Source: Aldrovandia affinis
Lineage: Eukaryota > Chordata > Actinopteri > Notacanthiformes > Halosauridae
Length of the DNA stretch: 64,000 bases
Assembly: GCA_029706075.1 (NCBI GenBank)
Contig: JAINUG010000020.1
Location: 2,805,625-2,869,624 of the forward strand
Direction: 5' to 3'
Positions 44,101 through 63,965 of the stretch are shown in pieces. Made by a program: the position numbers and the translations under genes. Below the pieces are notes generated by a model. That model did no database searches and had not been told where the DNA came from. It saw only the letters and a program-made list of their open reading frames with translations. Position 1 is the first letter of the stretch. Every line of letters begins with the position of its first letter.

Positions 44101-46061
44101 AGTCAAAGAGAAGAACAACTTGCAATTGGCCACCTTAAATACCTTTTCTCGTGATTGGATGCACCTGTCTATGAAGTTCAAGGCTTAATGAGCTCATCAA
44201 ACCAATTTTGTGTTCCAATTAATCAGTGTTAAGTAGTTACAGGTATTCAAATCAACAAAATGACAAGGGTGCCCAAATTTTTGCACAGCCTATTTTTCAC
44301 GTTTGATTTAATTTCATACAACTTAATATTGCTACACTAAAAATCTGTGTCTGGAAAACACCCCAGTACTCAGCTTTTATTAGAAAATGAATGGCATGCC
44401 ACTGTGATCATTTTCTGTGAAGACAGAGTAAATTATTATGCAGCCTCAGAGGGGTGCCTAAACTTTTTCATACGACTATATGTTCCTCACACTTTAGTGT
44501 AAATTAAAAACATGAAGCAGCTTAAACTATTTTGAATCAATTAGAATTACGTGCCATTCAAGTGCATACCATGAGTTCTGAAATCTTCTGCAAAGCATTT
44601 TCTGTTGAGAAGAAACTCTGGTCCCTCCGTGTAACTGTACAACTCTGAGGAGAAAGCACAAACAACCCCTGAAAAACTGAAAACAACTTGTACTGTAAAA
44701 CACAGTAAAACGTCAATTTACAAGCTTAATTTTACAATAGGCTAACTGCCATGGGAGCTCCCTTGGACATTGGCTATCACGGTCGTTACCTGTACAGCTA
44801 CAAACAGCAGTGTGGCACATCAAAACAAGCAAAGTCCAACAATTTCACCACAGGTAATAGGCACATGTTACAACTCTACATACATGTTACAACTCTAAGT
44901 ACATATTTATATTTGGAGGTGATTTCTCACCTGAGAGCTCCGCAGCCCACTTGTCTGTGTCTGCATATTCAAACTCCAGGTCAGGAGATTCTGAGAACCC
45001 CTAAGTTAGGTGAGAACAGAAATAAATATTGTTAAAATATAGGTCTGAGACATGTGGACTAGGTTTTGGTGGGGTGACAAGGGGACAGATGGGTCACATT
45101 TCAAAGAGGAACAACTCTCTTCAGCTCACTTTAACGGTGGTCACACCGCCACTTCCACCTCCGTCCTTAAAACATTGATTTTATGTATGAATGTTCAACA
45201 AAAAATAACGCATAACTTGGTCATCGCTAATGTCCGCTATTAAACTACACTATGTTGTCAGTGCTGAGCAGTTGCAATTTACAACCTACCGGGAACTGAT
45301 TAGGTATTATCTATCAACTTCGCATATAATGACGTCTTTGTCCACTGAATGTCATCAAATATGGTAATTAACCGGCTCAATCCAGCGTGAGATAGCCAGG
45401 TAGCCACCCACTGCTATGTTTGCCAGACAACATAGAACTATAGCTAAAGATGGCTAGATAACAAAAAGTGTTAGCATAGTGAGTTAGATGTCGATTTGTC
45501 GTTATGGTTGTTGAAAGTAAATAATCAACGTATTGTAGTGGGTGGCTAACGTTGGATAATTAATGTAATGTAATGGCGATGCATTTGTGGTAGCTAACAT
45601 TACAGTAACAGTTAACGGTAGCTAGCTAAGGTACTATTATAGACATTGCTGACGATACATGCTGGCTAGCCAGTTCTAATTGTTAGTATAGTTATCTTGC
45701 TAACTTAAGCTGATTAATTTAACGAATTAATTTAAGTCGTCAGTCTTGCTACCCAACTATTCTAGCGTTAGACTAGCTAACTAACTAACGTTAGCTACTT
45801 AACATTAGTCAGCGATCAATGTTAGCACTAGCTTACCAAACTAGCACAACGGCCTGGAGCTAACAGTAGCCAGTTAATGCTGAAATAACACATTTCCTAA
45901 GATGTTTTTTTAAATCAAGTGGCTATGCATCATAGAATGCGAAATTCCTCACTTACCTCCGAATCTTTCCTCTGGTTGCGGATGAATTCGCCTCTTTTGT
46001 TGGGTAACATCGCTCTCTGTTTATTATTGATAATCAACCCACCTCCGCCACCAACGTCCAT
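17122..46061 (-). CDS. strip1: Striatin-interacting protein 1, complete coding sequence in 21 exons
   Basis: STRIP1 (FAM40A) is a core scaffold of the STRIPAK phosphatase-kinase complex, affecting cytoskeleton and cell shape. Coding exons in order: 46061-45957, 45000-44931, 44644-44570, 39830-39696, 37214-37094, 35681-35613, 31844-31738, 31476-31349, 29959-29777, 29379-29159, 28917-28852, 28440-28377, 26820-26749, 26591-26517, 20192-20095, 20001-19875, 19682-19582, 19451-19385, 18792-18688, 18461-18257, 17369-17122. They sum to 2442 nt (813 residues plus TGA; human is about 837), with every phase consistent and all sites GT/AG. The protein begins MDVGGGGGLIINNKQ and ends PISWEELLQ. Exons 3-9 match the N1221 domain and exons 13-21 the DUF3402 region; exon 10 is the acidic linker. 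An upstream in-frame ATG at 46118 is less likely, because the chosen start aligns with the known N terminus. No coding damage was seen despite heavy transposon load in introns. Confidence 0.97.
19139..19330. mobile_element. Short inverted-repeat element (MITE) in STRIP1 intron 18
   Basis: TTCTGGAGGGCTGC and CTGCAGGTTTTTGTTGTGTT on the left recur inverted on the right (CACAAAAACCTGCAG, GCAGTCCTCCAGGACTTG). There is no coding sequence. Confidence 0.75.
20312..20475. repeat. Hairpin with two perfect 29-bp arms, STRIP1 intron 14
   Basis: The arm at 20365-20393 (starting CTCCAACCATGCACTACACC) is an exact reverse complement of 20441-20469, with a 47-bp loop. The preceding AAGGGTATTCAAATCCAGGC resembles a hAT-derived MITE end. 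Confidence 0.9.
21408..22721 (-). mobile_element. hAT element with 8-bp duplication ATTTAGGA
   Basis: The ends CAGGGGTACTCAAC and GTTGAGTAAGCCTG are imperfect inverted repeats, flanked by ATTTAGGA at 21400-21407 and 22722-22729. The 1314-bp copy is internally deleted. It contains only a transposase N terminus and a T(22) tract near 22059-22080. Confidence 0.92.
21736..21972 (-). pseudogene. BED-type zinc finger, transposase N terminus
   Basis: The frame reads FAEIHGKPMCLICQKTIAV, then LQRHHEQLHPEF, a Cx2C...Hx4H finger like those at the start of hAT transposases. The frame ends soon after, and no catalytic part is present. Confidence 0.75.
23850..25823 (-). CDS. hAT transposase, uninterrupted 657 codons
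   Basis: A single open frame encodes a hAT-superfamily transposase within STRIP1 intron 14. A Cx2C...Hx5H finger (C39, C42, H56, H62) is followed by the RNase H-like core: VDESTD (D161, D165), ATDGCN (D228), CHSLQLC (C258/H259) and DTRWLA (W321). The C-terminal dimerisation part carries LPFSNAAVEQAFSQM (E586). Residues at the expected catalytic positions are present and there is no frameshift, unlike every other transposase here. Both the length and order match full-length fish hAT proteins. It may be a young autonomous copy, or a sequence retained by selection. The start is the first Met, just before the finger region; a (GCTA)n tract precedes it. Confidence 0.9.
   Translation of the reverse strand: MPPRKWGKYGRRYRKDWEREKGLMEWIKSVPNDDRKAFCKYCKTEIRAHHSDLVAHAATEKHKKNAAPFSNARTLFDTGTSFLRENVPVKEAELQLAAHVACHSSILTVDHLGCVVEEISKKGISLHRTKCTALINSVIGPVANEDLLEDIGSGTYSLIVDESTDVTTRKQLCVVIRYYSKKHSQIISTFAGMIHIAAGNSLTIANALFKFLDDNKLSILNCIGLATDGCNTMCGQHNSVLQKFRERNPHIVYIKYVCHSLQLCASKAVNVLPRNVEYMVSQTYSWFSNATQRLQKYAELYKTINVGETPLKILQLSDTRWLAISECVNRIISQYEELKLHFQLTKDSERSYAAELLYQMYNDNINLIFLKFLQPIVSELNRINKIFQLDTPNPAKLLAELVTFYQSLLERITLPQTFQSWHDIMEFTLSDEHLLPLDAVDLGVQFRLALHESRGISDQAVQDMKKRCRDYMLELAKEIKKRLPDNMKQLEALKFLSPSHVMCANKPKLDDLPFFLSLFKGDIGKAEQQWRVIHALQWKNTEDSKVEDFWIEVAMHIDAADDRDFEELGNFALSLLALPFSNAAVEQAFSQMTLIKNKLRNRLEQNCLLNIMRIRAYTQRNKICCHKFKPTPRMLSLFTADIYSAPAEQDEEETTNV
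25839..25864. repeat. (GCTA)n microsatellite
   Basis: About six GCTA units lie directly upstream of the hAT transposase start. Confidence 0.9.
26941..28348. mobile_element. 1.4-kb non-autonomous hAT-like element, duplication CACATAAC
   Basis: The ends TAGAGATGCACCGAT and ATCGGTGCATCTCTA are inverted, and CACATAAC flanks at 26933-26940 and 28349-28356. CCGATTCCGATTT-like subrepeats lie near the left end. No transposase frame is present. It fills most of STRIP1 intron 12, ending about 20 bp from the exon 12 donor. A very similar copy lies at 62822. Confidence 0.93.
30259..30751 (+). pseudogene. THAP zinc-finger fragment, two putative exons
   Basis: Exon 30259-30459 encodes MVKRCAWGTC... (first Cys pair) through FVCSK. 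A GTAAGT donor follows, and the ATTTCAG acceptor at 30715 joins CACTTTGTCAATGGG, giving CSKHFVNG and completing the C2CH finger. A stop at 30751 ends the product at 78 residues, so no transposase domain remains. The splice is inferred from sequence. Confidence 0.75.
30947..31162 (-). pseudogene. N-terminal fragment of the element's second frame
   Basis: The frame begins MALPLSLTALPGEMLSNFWK about 65 bp inside the right inverted repeat and includes AFEGYIQDI. I tentatively compare it with the start of SWIM/YqaJ-type proteins linked to THAP transposons in fish, but the match is from memory and short. Confidence 0.4.
32188..32562 (-). mobile_element. SINE with a different tRNA head but the shared tail
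   Basis: On the minus strand the head reads AGGATAGCGTAGCAGTCTAG, with B box GGTTCAAAACCC. The body contains GGCTGTCCGCCCCAGG and the tail AATTGGCTACCAAATTGGGA. Body and tail match the Glu-headed SINE, while the head does not. Confidence 0.75.
32640..33023 (+). mobile_element. tRNA-Glu-headed SINE, full length, 16-bp duplication
   Basis: AAAATAGCTAAAGCCT flanks at 32624-32639 and 33024-33039. A box TGGTCTAGTGA and B box GGTTCGATTCC are present, and the tail ends in a long A/T-rich (AAATA)n run. Confidence 0.95.
33722..35276 (-). mobile_element. Tc1-like transposon in STRIP1 intron 6
   Basis: The left end CAGCTGTGGCCAAAAGTTTT follows TA. The right end (TTTTGGCCAAGGGTGTCCATA) is its diverged inverse. 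It carries an almost complete transposase on the minus strand. Confidence 0.92.
33855..34911 (-). pseudogene. Tc1 transposase, nearly complete, frameshifted
   Basis: The frame begins MVTCKETRAVIIASHKKGFT and includes both helix-turn-helix units, FSDESPFRLFG (first Asp) and FQHDGAPCHKAK (second Asp). A shift near 34153 moves to the frame with [13 protein letters not shown] (the Glu). Another change near 33955 affects the C terminus. Only small indels separate this copy from a full-length frame. Confidence 0.9.
35697..35850 (+). mobile_element. tRNA-derived SINE abutting STRIP1 exon 6
   Basis: GTAGAGCATGGCATTGGCAA and GGGTTCGATTCCCAC are the A and B regions. The tail TAAGTCGCTTTGGAAAAAAG with GTCTGCTAAATGG is the LINE-2-type end. 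It lies antisense to STRIP1, starting about 16 bp from the exon 6 acceptor. Confidence 0.9.
36461..36575. repeat. AT-only tandem repeat (ATTAAAA-type)
   Basis: About 110 bp of tandem AAATTAAAATT-like units lie in STRIP1 intron 5. Confidence 0.9.
37353..38962 (-). mobile_element. Tc1-like transposon with ~210-bp inverted repeats, STRIP1 intron 4
   Basis: CAGTGCCTATAGACAGTCAT at the left is inverted at the right (ending GGCACTG). The inverted repeats are long and nearly identical, including GTAAGGCAAAATGTGTAAAT. The transposase is on the minus strand. Confidence 0.95.
37565..38574 (-). pseudogene. Tc1 transposase with one frameshift
   Basis: The frame starts MAGKVLSKRLWDNVVDRHKL. A single shift near 38205 breaks it after KKPLLKK, and the next frame continues with SRLRYAKKHIEDSD. 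Catalytic motifs [24 protein letters not shown] and [11 protein letters not shown] are all present, and the C terminus KAKGASTKY is normal. This is close to intact. Confidence 0.93.
40355..42796 (-). mobile_element. hAT element with 8-bp duplication CTCTAGAC
   Basis: CTCTAGAC flanks at 40347-40354 and 42797-42804. The ends CAGGGGTGGGCAATTA and TGCCCAGGTCTG are inverted. It is 2442 bp with a decayed transposase. Confidence 0.95.
40769..42532 (-). pseudogene. hAT transposase of the GTF2IRD2-like type, several frameshifts
   Basis: The start MLTKKRKVDAECRVFKKTW leads into a Cx2-type finger remnant, then LALDESCDVRDTAQL, GVTTDGCPNLTG, TAVRWLSLGKVLKRVW and the C terminal FGSTYICEQTFSVMKFNKSR. These match the transposase related to the human GTF2IRD2 C-terminal part. 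Frame changes occur near 42390, 42250, 41700 and 41400. Confidence 0.9.
42728..44090 (-). pseudogene. Tc1 transposase, frameshifted and split by a LINE fragment
   Basis: Motifs in order on the minus strand: KWKATGTVLVKARSGRPRRI (helix-turn-helix region), [27 protein letters not shown] and SPDLNIIENLWDDL. The third motif has DLNII where DLNPI is usual. The LINE insert at 43481-43775 lies in the N-terminal part. Confidence 0.88.
43481..43775 (+). mobile_element. 5'-truncated LINE 3' end, 10-bp duplication ATTGTTGAAC
   Basis: ATTGTTGAAC flanks at 43471-43480 and 43776-43785, and the insert ends in an A tract. The plus strand encodes CACECGAEEQTADHVILDCP before a stop at about 43699, the Cys/His motif near the C terminus of many LINE reverse transcriptases. 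A short 3'UTR follows. Confidence 0.85.
45385..45870. repeat. Palindrome-rich stretch in STRIP1 intron 1
   Basis: GCTAGCTAA, AACGTTA and TTAGCTA words recur densely without a fixed period. It is not a tandem array. Similar wording occurs at 30520-30850 and 26080-26110. Confidence 0.5.
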
Positions 46062-46094
46062 CTTTGATTCACACCTACATTGACGTACACACAA

Positions 46095-46104
46095 TCTCGC
46101 GAGA
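46095..46104. promoter_or_regulatory. TCTCGCGAGA palindrome in the STRIP1 promoter
   Basis: The perfect 10-bp palindrome TCTCGCGAGA lies 33 bp upstream of the STRIP1 start codon. This motif is a known element of TATA-less, CpG-rich housekeeping promoters and is bound by BANP in vertebrates. A CRE-like TGACGTAC lies next to it at 46081-46088. Its role here is inferred from sequence and position. Confidence 0.7.
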
Positions 46105-47454
46105 ATTGCACCATCCACAACTGGTGGAGTGAAATACGAGTGAGTTTAGAACGAGGCCAATGAAAGGTATTCACGCAGCTTCTTGTACTTTTATTAGCAT
46201 TGCCTTAACTAGCTACTGTATCTAGTGAACAGGTCTAGCTAATGATTACCTGTGAGCAAATTTCACAGGTAATCATACCAAAACACTTATATGGCTGATG
46301 CAATGAAGTGTCTTGAATAGTTTGTGCATTATTTATTTAAATGGCTGACGCCATTTTCAGTACAAATCACTTATCTTTTCATAATATTCATATATACAGC
46401 TGGATATTTGCTGGATTTATAGTTTGCTAGACAAGTATTGATAATGAGTATTTCCAACTTCCCATGGACCAGGTCCAGTTTTAATGGGGAACTAGACAAA
46501 AATACATACAGTATTTCAGGACCTATATGGTATAAAGTATTTACATGATTGAGAATTCTGAACCATGTTTTGTAGGCCTAGACCCCAACACCACTCCTAT
46601 TAATGATACAAGCCAGCCTTAACACCAGCAGTACATTTTGATTATTGTAAATGTTCACATTTTAAATTCTGTTGAAAAGAAATATGCTTCTGGTAATAGT
46701 GCTCTGGTCTTTCTACTGTATGTAGGCTAATTTGACTTAAAGAAATTAAGATATGCAATTACTTAAATATCATGAATAGAAATACTGCAGCATACAAAAA
46801 TATGAACTGTTTATAATTAGTTGTAATTGAAATTACTCAAGAGATTTACTTCTAATGTGCCAGTACAAGATTAATAGACGACAACTGATTCTGTATTCTA
46901 CAAACGTATCTCTTAGCTAGCTAACATTAATGTTTTTGTGGCTTTGTTGATCACATTGAAAATACTGTCCAATGCCTGTATAACAGTAGCCTCACTTTTC
47001 AGGTTCATAACCTTACGGTACTACGTGCCTGGCCAGGTTGACAACTAATGTCCAATGTCCGCCATACTTCCAGGGATATGTTTTGATAATAAACCAATGG
47101 TCAGTTACTTCTGACAAATCACAATCTTGTGTAGGTGGTGCTCCAAATGGAGCTGGCAATTCAAACCAGAAAATTCTCTGGTAGTGTGTCAGTAAACTCA
47201 CTTAACACTCAACTGACTAAAACTTGTGAGAACCAATCAGATTGAAGGATTTTTAGCAGAAATCAGTCTAACAAACTGTAACTACCCTTTCCAGACGCTG
47301 TAGCTAGAGTGGGTCGAGATTAGTAGAATAGTGATCCCACTAACGCCTTTATTATCATCCCCAAGGGCAGGAAGGCAATGTCATTTACTCTAATCTCTGT
47401 GTGTTTGGCATTCAACTTGGTTTTTTTCACCATTTTGATCAAAAAATAATGTCC
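46105..47454. other. Intergenic region between AHCYL1 and STRIP1
   Basis: About 1.35 kb separate the inferred AHCYL1 poly(A) site from the STRIP1 promoter. I see no transposon, RNA gene or open frame of note. A perfect inverted repeat around 46240-46275 (GATTACCTGTGA / TCACAGGTAATC) is the only visible structure. Confidence 0.5.
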
Positions 47455-50400
47455 ATCACTTTCAAACACAAAGGTTTATTCAAAATATTCCAACCAGCAG
47501 TGATCAATCAACAGAAAGCAAAACAATAAGATTAAAAGCTATAATTACAAAAATGGCTCATATGTGATATTCATCATTTATTTATCTATGTGCAATGTGT
47601 GCTTTCATCAAGCCTGCAAGTATTAATTCAAATTATATCTTTTGTAGATATTCAAAAGAAAATATTGACATAAAAACAATTATTTCAAAGGGAAGGCTCC
47701 ACTAATTTATATGAAAACCCTCAGGTAAAAAGGACATTTGGTAAAACAATGACACAAGGAAACCCCTCATCATACATCACAGTGATAGTTGCTTAGGTAA
47801 GTACAGGGTAACATTTTCACTAGGTCTCCCTCACAATAGCAGTGCACACCATGGTTGGACATTGGACAGTCTTTGACTTCAGAATACATACCCCGTGATC
47901 CTGGTAAACATTTGTCCAATTAAAATAGTCAATTTGTAGAAAACTGATACTTTTGCTTCTTTTGCTCTTGAAGATTCTTTTGGTTTGCTTGCGTGAATGC
48001 ACAATCCATCATGTGAAACCTCACATGAAATGTTTCAATCAGCATCATTCTGGAATCAAAGATTGATCATTCCCATCCAGTAAGTGCACTTCAAGGCACG
48101 AGGGACAATTGGGAATTACTTCATGGCATTTTTGTCAGAGATATTTCAAAACAGCAAGAAAGTAATCACAATCTAAAAGAGAATCGGTGGCAGATGGTGG
48201 ATTTTGGACAGAGAGAAAACCTCCCTTCCCCTACTGGAGTCTAATAAGCATGGCTGCTGCATTGCAAGGGACAATAATACACTGTGGAGGGTACAGTAGT
48301 TTGAGTGTCATCAAGGGTCACAAAATCACCCTCAGAAATAGACAGACATAGCAAGTATAGCAATGCTGCTGCTAGATCACAACACAGGCAAGATAGGTTT
48401 CAGCCAAAAAAGCAAGCACTAAGGTTTTATGAAACCTGACAGCAGGTGACTCAGAAGGCATGGTCACGGTGACTCCTGACCTTTGGTGACATCACCCCAA
48501 TACATTGACTACGTCCATCTGACACATTGAAGGAAACAGCTGATGTTTTCTTCAAATGGAAGTCAGCAAATTACATATCCACAGCTTCTGCTTTATATAG
48601 CCACACTGTAGAGACAGGCAGTGAGGAAAAATGTTGTGTGCATCTTCATTAGAGAGCAGAGATTGGGGCAGGGCTATTCAATTACGTTACAGGGTATATC
48701 TAGCTGGTGTTTAAAATGGAAACATAATCGCATAGTGCAAGTATTTAACATATATAATTCAGAGTTTGTTTTTGGTTGGATATGTTAAGGACTTGGCAAG
48801 CAGTCAATCCAAACACTTGACTGTTACAAGTTACTGTTATAAGATATGCCACTGGATGTGACTATCCAGGGGTAACCTGACCCTGAGTAAATATGGGACT
48901 ATACAGAAATGATGTCTCAAAACAGTTCACCATCTTTCACTCTCATGATGACCATTAAATGAAAAACTAGTCCTGGGTTTATATTAATGCTTTAACATAT
49001 TGCTGTTTTCTTGTGTTTAGGATATACAATGAATTTCATGCATCAAACAGATACATGTGTGTAAAGATCATGGCTTATTTGTTGCCAACAAGCCAAACCC
49101 TGTGCTTTTTGCCAGGATAATGTGTTGGGACTCCTTGATAGCTGATGGCATCAGCATACAAAGAGAAATAATCTCAGCCAAACCTTGTATAAAATTAGTT
49201 TTCTACTTACTTTCAATCCACATGTTGAATCTACAATGTCGGTAGATCCCCTAACACAGTTAAATGGCATACTTCAAAAAAATCAAAACAAGCATACATT
49301 TGTGTGTGAGACCAATTGTAGAGTAATTTGATAGTGTGACAGAGAAACACAGGCAGGTTTGGATGCACATGACTTAAGGACAGCATGGCGACAAATAAAA
49401 GAAACAAAAACAAAAACATATAAATCACATTCTCTTAAACAGCTACATGTTCAAAAGGACACAGATGAGCCTGAATGTAATCACAACACATTTGGTTTAT
49501 CAACCTAGAACAGACAGCAGTACTGATTGGAGGTGTGCAAGGGACAGGGGGCTGGGAAACGGCATCCCAAATTTTGTTCAGATTTCACATTTGGATTAGA
49601 ATCTACCAACTAATAAGGTAGGACGTTCTCAAAAGAAAAGATTTGAGACTTTACTTTGAAAACAAAGGACCTGTTTCCAGATCAACACCCTACCTGCCCC
49701 CTCCCCAACTCCTGTGGAATGTGTTTTGTAGCTGAAAATGAAGACATTAAGGAATGAAGAAAATGGCTGGCAGTGCAGTATAATGGTTAGGGAACTGGGC
49801 TTGTAGCCGAAAGGTTGCTGGTTCGATTCCCAGGTGGGTACCCTTGAGCAAGGTACTTAACCTGAATTGCTTCAGTAAAATATCCAGCTGTATAAATGGA
49901 TTGAATGTAAAGAAGAAGAAAAAAGTAAACTGTTAAGTCGCTCTGGATAGGAGCGTCTGCTAAATGCCTAAAATGTAAATGTAAATGTAAATGTAAAATC
50001 ATTCATAATCACTGGCCCTCTTCCCCACTGTCATTTGGCACCATTTCAGCACTGTTAGCAAACAATCAACATTGTATGATTAAAGAGGTTATTATTCAAA
50101 TTGAAATGAGTATGAAAACAGAAATCCGACGGAGGACAAGATGGGGGTCAAGGTTTAACAAACAACTAACATATGGTCTTCGTGGTGGCTGTGTATGCTG
50201 GCTTCTTTACAAAAGTCTACATGGACACCAGTAACCTGACTGACGTACCGAAGGCCATTTACAAATGCACAAGTGAAACAGATAAAATATTCAGCTCTAG
50301 AGAATTAGCTTTTTTCTAAATGATTGATGATTTCTAAATGATTATATAAGGAAATATCTTTAATATCTCTAAAATCAAAGAAAAAAGCACTACTCCCTCA

Positions 50401-50458
50401 GGGTAGCCCAGGCTCTTTGTCTGGAGTGTGGCATGGCCTTGTGGTCTGCTCCCACAAA
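47455..50458 (-). other. ahcyl1: AHCYL1 3' untranslated region with poly(A) signal
   Basis: About 3 kb follow the TAA at 50459-50461. The first strong minus-strand AATAAA before the next gene is at 47475-47480. The region is nearly free of repeats except one SINE at 49765-49996, whose insertion here is antisense to the transcript. The end point is inferred. Confidence 0.55.
49765..49996 (+). mobile_element. tRNA-derived SINE, complete, in the AHCYL1 3'UTR
   Basis: The head carries A box TATAATGGTTAGGG and B box GGTTCGATTCC. The body carries AGCAAGGTACTTAACCTGAA and the tail AAGTCGCTCTGGATAGGAGC followed by (TGTAAA)n. It is antisense to the AHCYL1 transcript. Confidence 0.93.
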
Positions 50459-61928
<11,470 letters not shown>

Positions 61929-61978
61929 TCAAAACAAACGATAATAGCATACACGTATGCTCAGAACAGTTTTCCAAG

Positions 61979-62072
61979 GCCTCCCGCGTGGCCCAGTGGT
62001 TACAACATCCGATGCTGGCCACGGAGCCTGGGGTTCAATTCCCCGTCTAGCCAGAGTCGGCTCTGGCCGGCC
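61979..62072 (+). mobile_element. 3'-truncated tRNA-Glu-headed SINE
   Basis: The head GCCTCCCGCGTGGCCCAGTG and B box GGTTCAATTCC are followed by CAGAGTCGGCTCTGGCCGG, after which similarity stops abruptly. Confidence 0.9.
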
Positions 62073-62129
62073 ATAACTAAAGTTATCCATACCCCAATTC
62101 AAAGTAATGAATGGTCAAGATGAAGCCAC

Positions 62130-62135
62130 ACACGT

Positions 62136-62171
<36 letters not shown>
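62130..62171. repeat. (CA)n microsatellite
   Basis: About 19 CA units with few interruptions. Confidence 0.95.
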
Positions 62172-62821
62172 CAGCGTGCCATGACCTGAGGGACAGAGAA
62201 TGCACAGCTACCTCTGAAAACAGGGTCCCTAGAACAGATGAATAGTCGTTATTGTAGCCATTATCGCACATTCTTACACATGTATTTATTTATTAGTATT
62301 ACATTTTGAACTCATGATTGCAAACTCTTGCAAACTAAGTGGACTCTACCCCAGCAGGAGGAAGACATATTGTGCTGCTGTAGACTCTGGTGACAGTCAG
62401 CTAAAGACCTGGACCATACCAGGCTTGAACTTGCAAATCTGGTGTTTTTGTTTGAGTGCAAACACATGACTGGTCTGTACAGGTTGAAAAGTTAGATGGT
62501 CTACTTAATACCCTCAAAATAAAGCACTGTTGTGCTACGCTGTCATATCATAGAAGAACACAGGGCACTTACACCCACTTACACCACAGAGAATCAGGTG
62601 ACCATGGCCGTCACTAAGCTCACAGTACACATCCAGAAAGCGTCCTAAAAATAACCTTGTACACGTGCTTAAAATTGAATTTGTGCTCTTGGGCAGAAGT
62701 CACATTTAAGTTATCAAAGCCATGACCAATTATTTCTGAGGTGCAGAGGGTTCAGGAGTGAGGCAGTGACTGTGTCGTGTGTTTGTTTTCAACATCACGC
62801 CGTGTTCTGCATTGCTTTATC

Positions 62822-63965
62822 TAGAGATGCACCGATTGCGATTTTCTTGGCCGATTCCGATTTCCAATTTTTGATTAGTCTGACCTGCCGATACCGATTT
62901 TGGCCGATTCCGATTTTTTTCCTAAAAACAATAATTGACAACTTACACAAACATTTTTGTAACTTTGCTTTAATAGAAAATTAAGATTGACAATTCTGAG
63001 GTAGGTCAGAAGCATGAGGTAGGTCTCACTAAAACACATTTCAAAATAAAAAAGTGTTCCAGGTTACTGGACAGAGCTTTTCTTTTTTGTGCAAATTAAA
63101 TTCAATGATGAATAAAAAGAGAATCCAACAACAGTGGCATGTAGCCTTTAAGTAATAAATAAAAAGAAAACAAGAGTAGTTTAAATTTACTGACATGGTG
63201 ACAGACCATTAGTCCGAAATATTTTTTAAAACACTAACGTTATATTCTGATGACAGATGACACAAGCCCTTTTTCCATTAAATAATTATATGGCTTCAAC
63301 TTGACGTGCATCAGAAAGTTATTGCGACAATGCTAATGGAAAACAGGTTAGTTCGAACCTATGATGCGCTAGACTAATTTGTTTGCTAGAGGTGGATTAG
63401 AGTAGATCCCAATTCTATATAGTGCAATGGAAAACACTTGTAGCGATATAAGGGCGGATGTTTCAGTTGCGGAGCTTGTCAAAGGCATTGAAACAAGCCG
63501 CTCTTCAGCAGAATTTCGTTATTTGCGTGAGTCAGGTAGCCTAACGACTACGACTTTAACTAGCTTCAAAGCTTAGATAAAAATGTTTCAAACTAGGAGT
63601 AATTGGAAAAGAGGCGATGCTGCTGTTTCTGAGTTTGTTTGATAGTGGAAACGCACAGCTGGCACCTTCATGCACAACACAGTTAATACACAATTTGTGG
63701 TTTAGCTAGAAATCGTTAGATGAATTTATCATTAGGTCTAATAAGTTCGATTTGTATGAGTGAATAGCACTGTTTCATAACGTCACTCATTAGCGAACAT
63801 AATGATTTCAGTGCAATTCAGTGCTTCAGCAGGGCATTATTAGCCTACGTCAGGTTTATGCACTACCACTATGTTCTATTAATGGAAAATGGTTCAGAGG
63901 AACCGAACTAGCGCAACGAAGTTAATTGTTAATTAACCCCGGTACCTACGGTACTGTAGAAAAAC
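62822..63965. mobile_element. Second copy of the 1.4-kb hAT-like element, right end missing
   Basis: From TAGAGATGCACCGAT the copy follows the one at 26941 almost base for base, in the same orientation, with small indels. One is an extra 35 bp or so near 63660-63696. Similarity ends at 63965, where the other copy continues for about 300 bp to its inverted end. Confidence 0.92.

Larger units (their letters stand above)
40081..44477 (-). mobile_element. Tc1-like transposon containing a hAT and a LINE fragment, STRIP1 intron 3
   Basis: AGTAGTATGAAAAAGTTTGG at the left and its inverse (ending TTTTTCATACGACT) at the right are the inverted repeats. The transposase on the minus strand is present in pieces: 42800-43480 and 43786-44090 flank the LINE insert. 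Confidence 0.9.

Noticed and set aside
46062..46118. Upstream in-frame ATG at 46118 as the STRIP1 start
   Set aside because: The extra residues do not resemble the STRIP1 N terminus and overlap the TCTCGCGAGA promoter element; the ATG at 46061 matches the known start and has A at -3 and G at +4.
49765..49850. tRNA gene, from good A and B boxes
   Set aside because: The cloverleaf is incomplete and the sequence continues into a SINE body and LINE-2 tail. The same holds for the B-box matches at 12950, 32690, 35755, 55845 and 62035.
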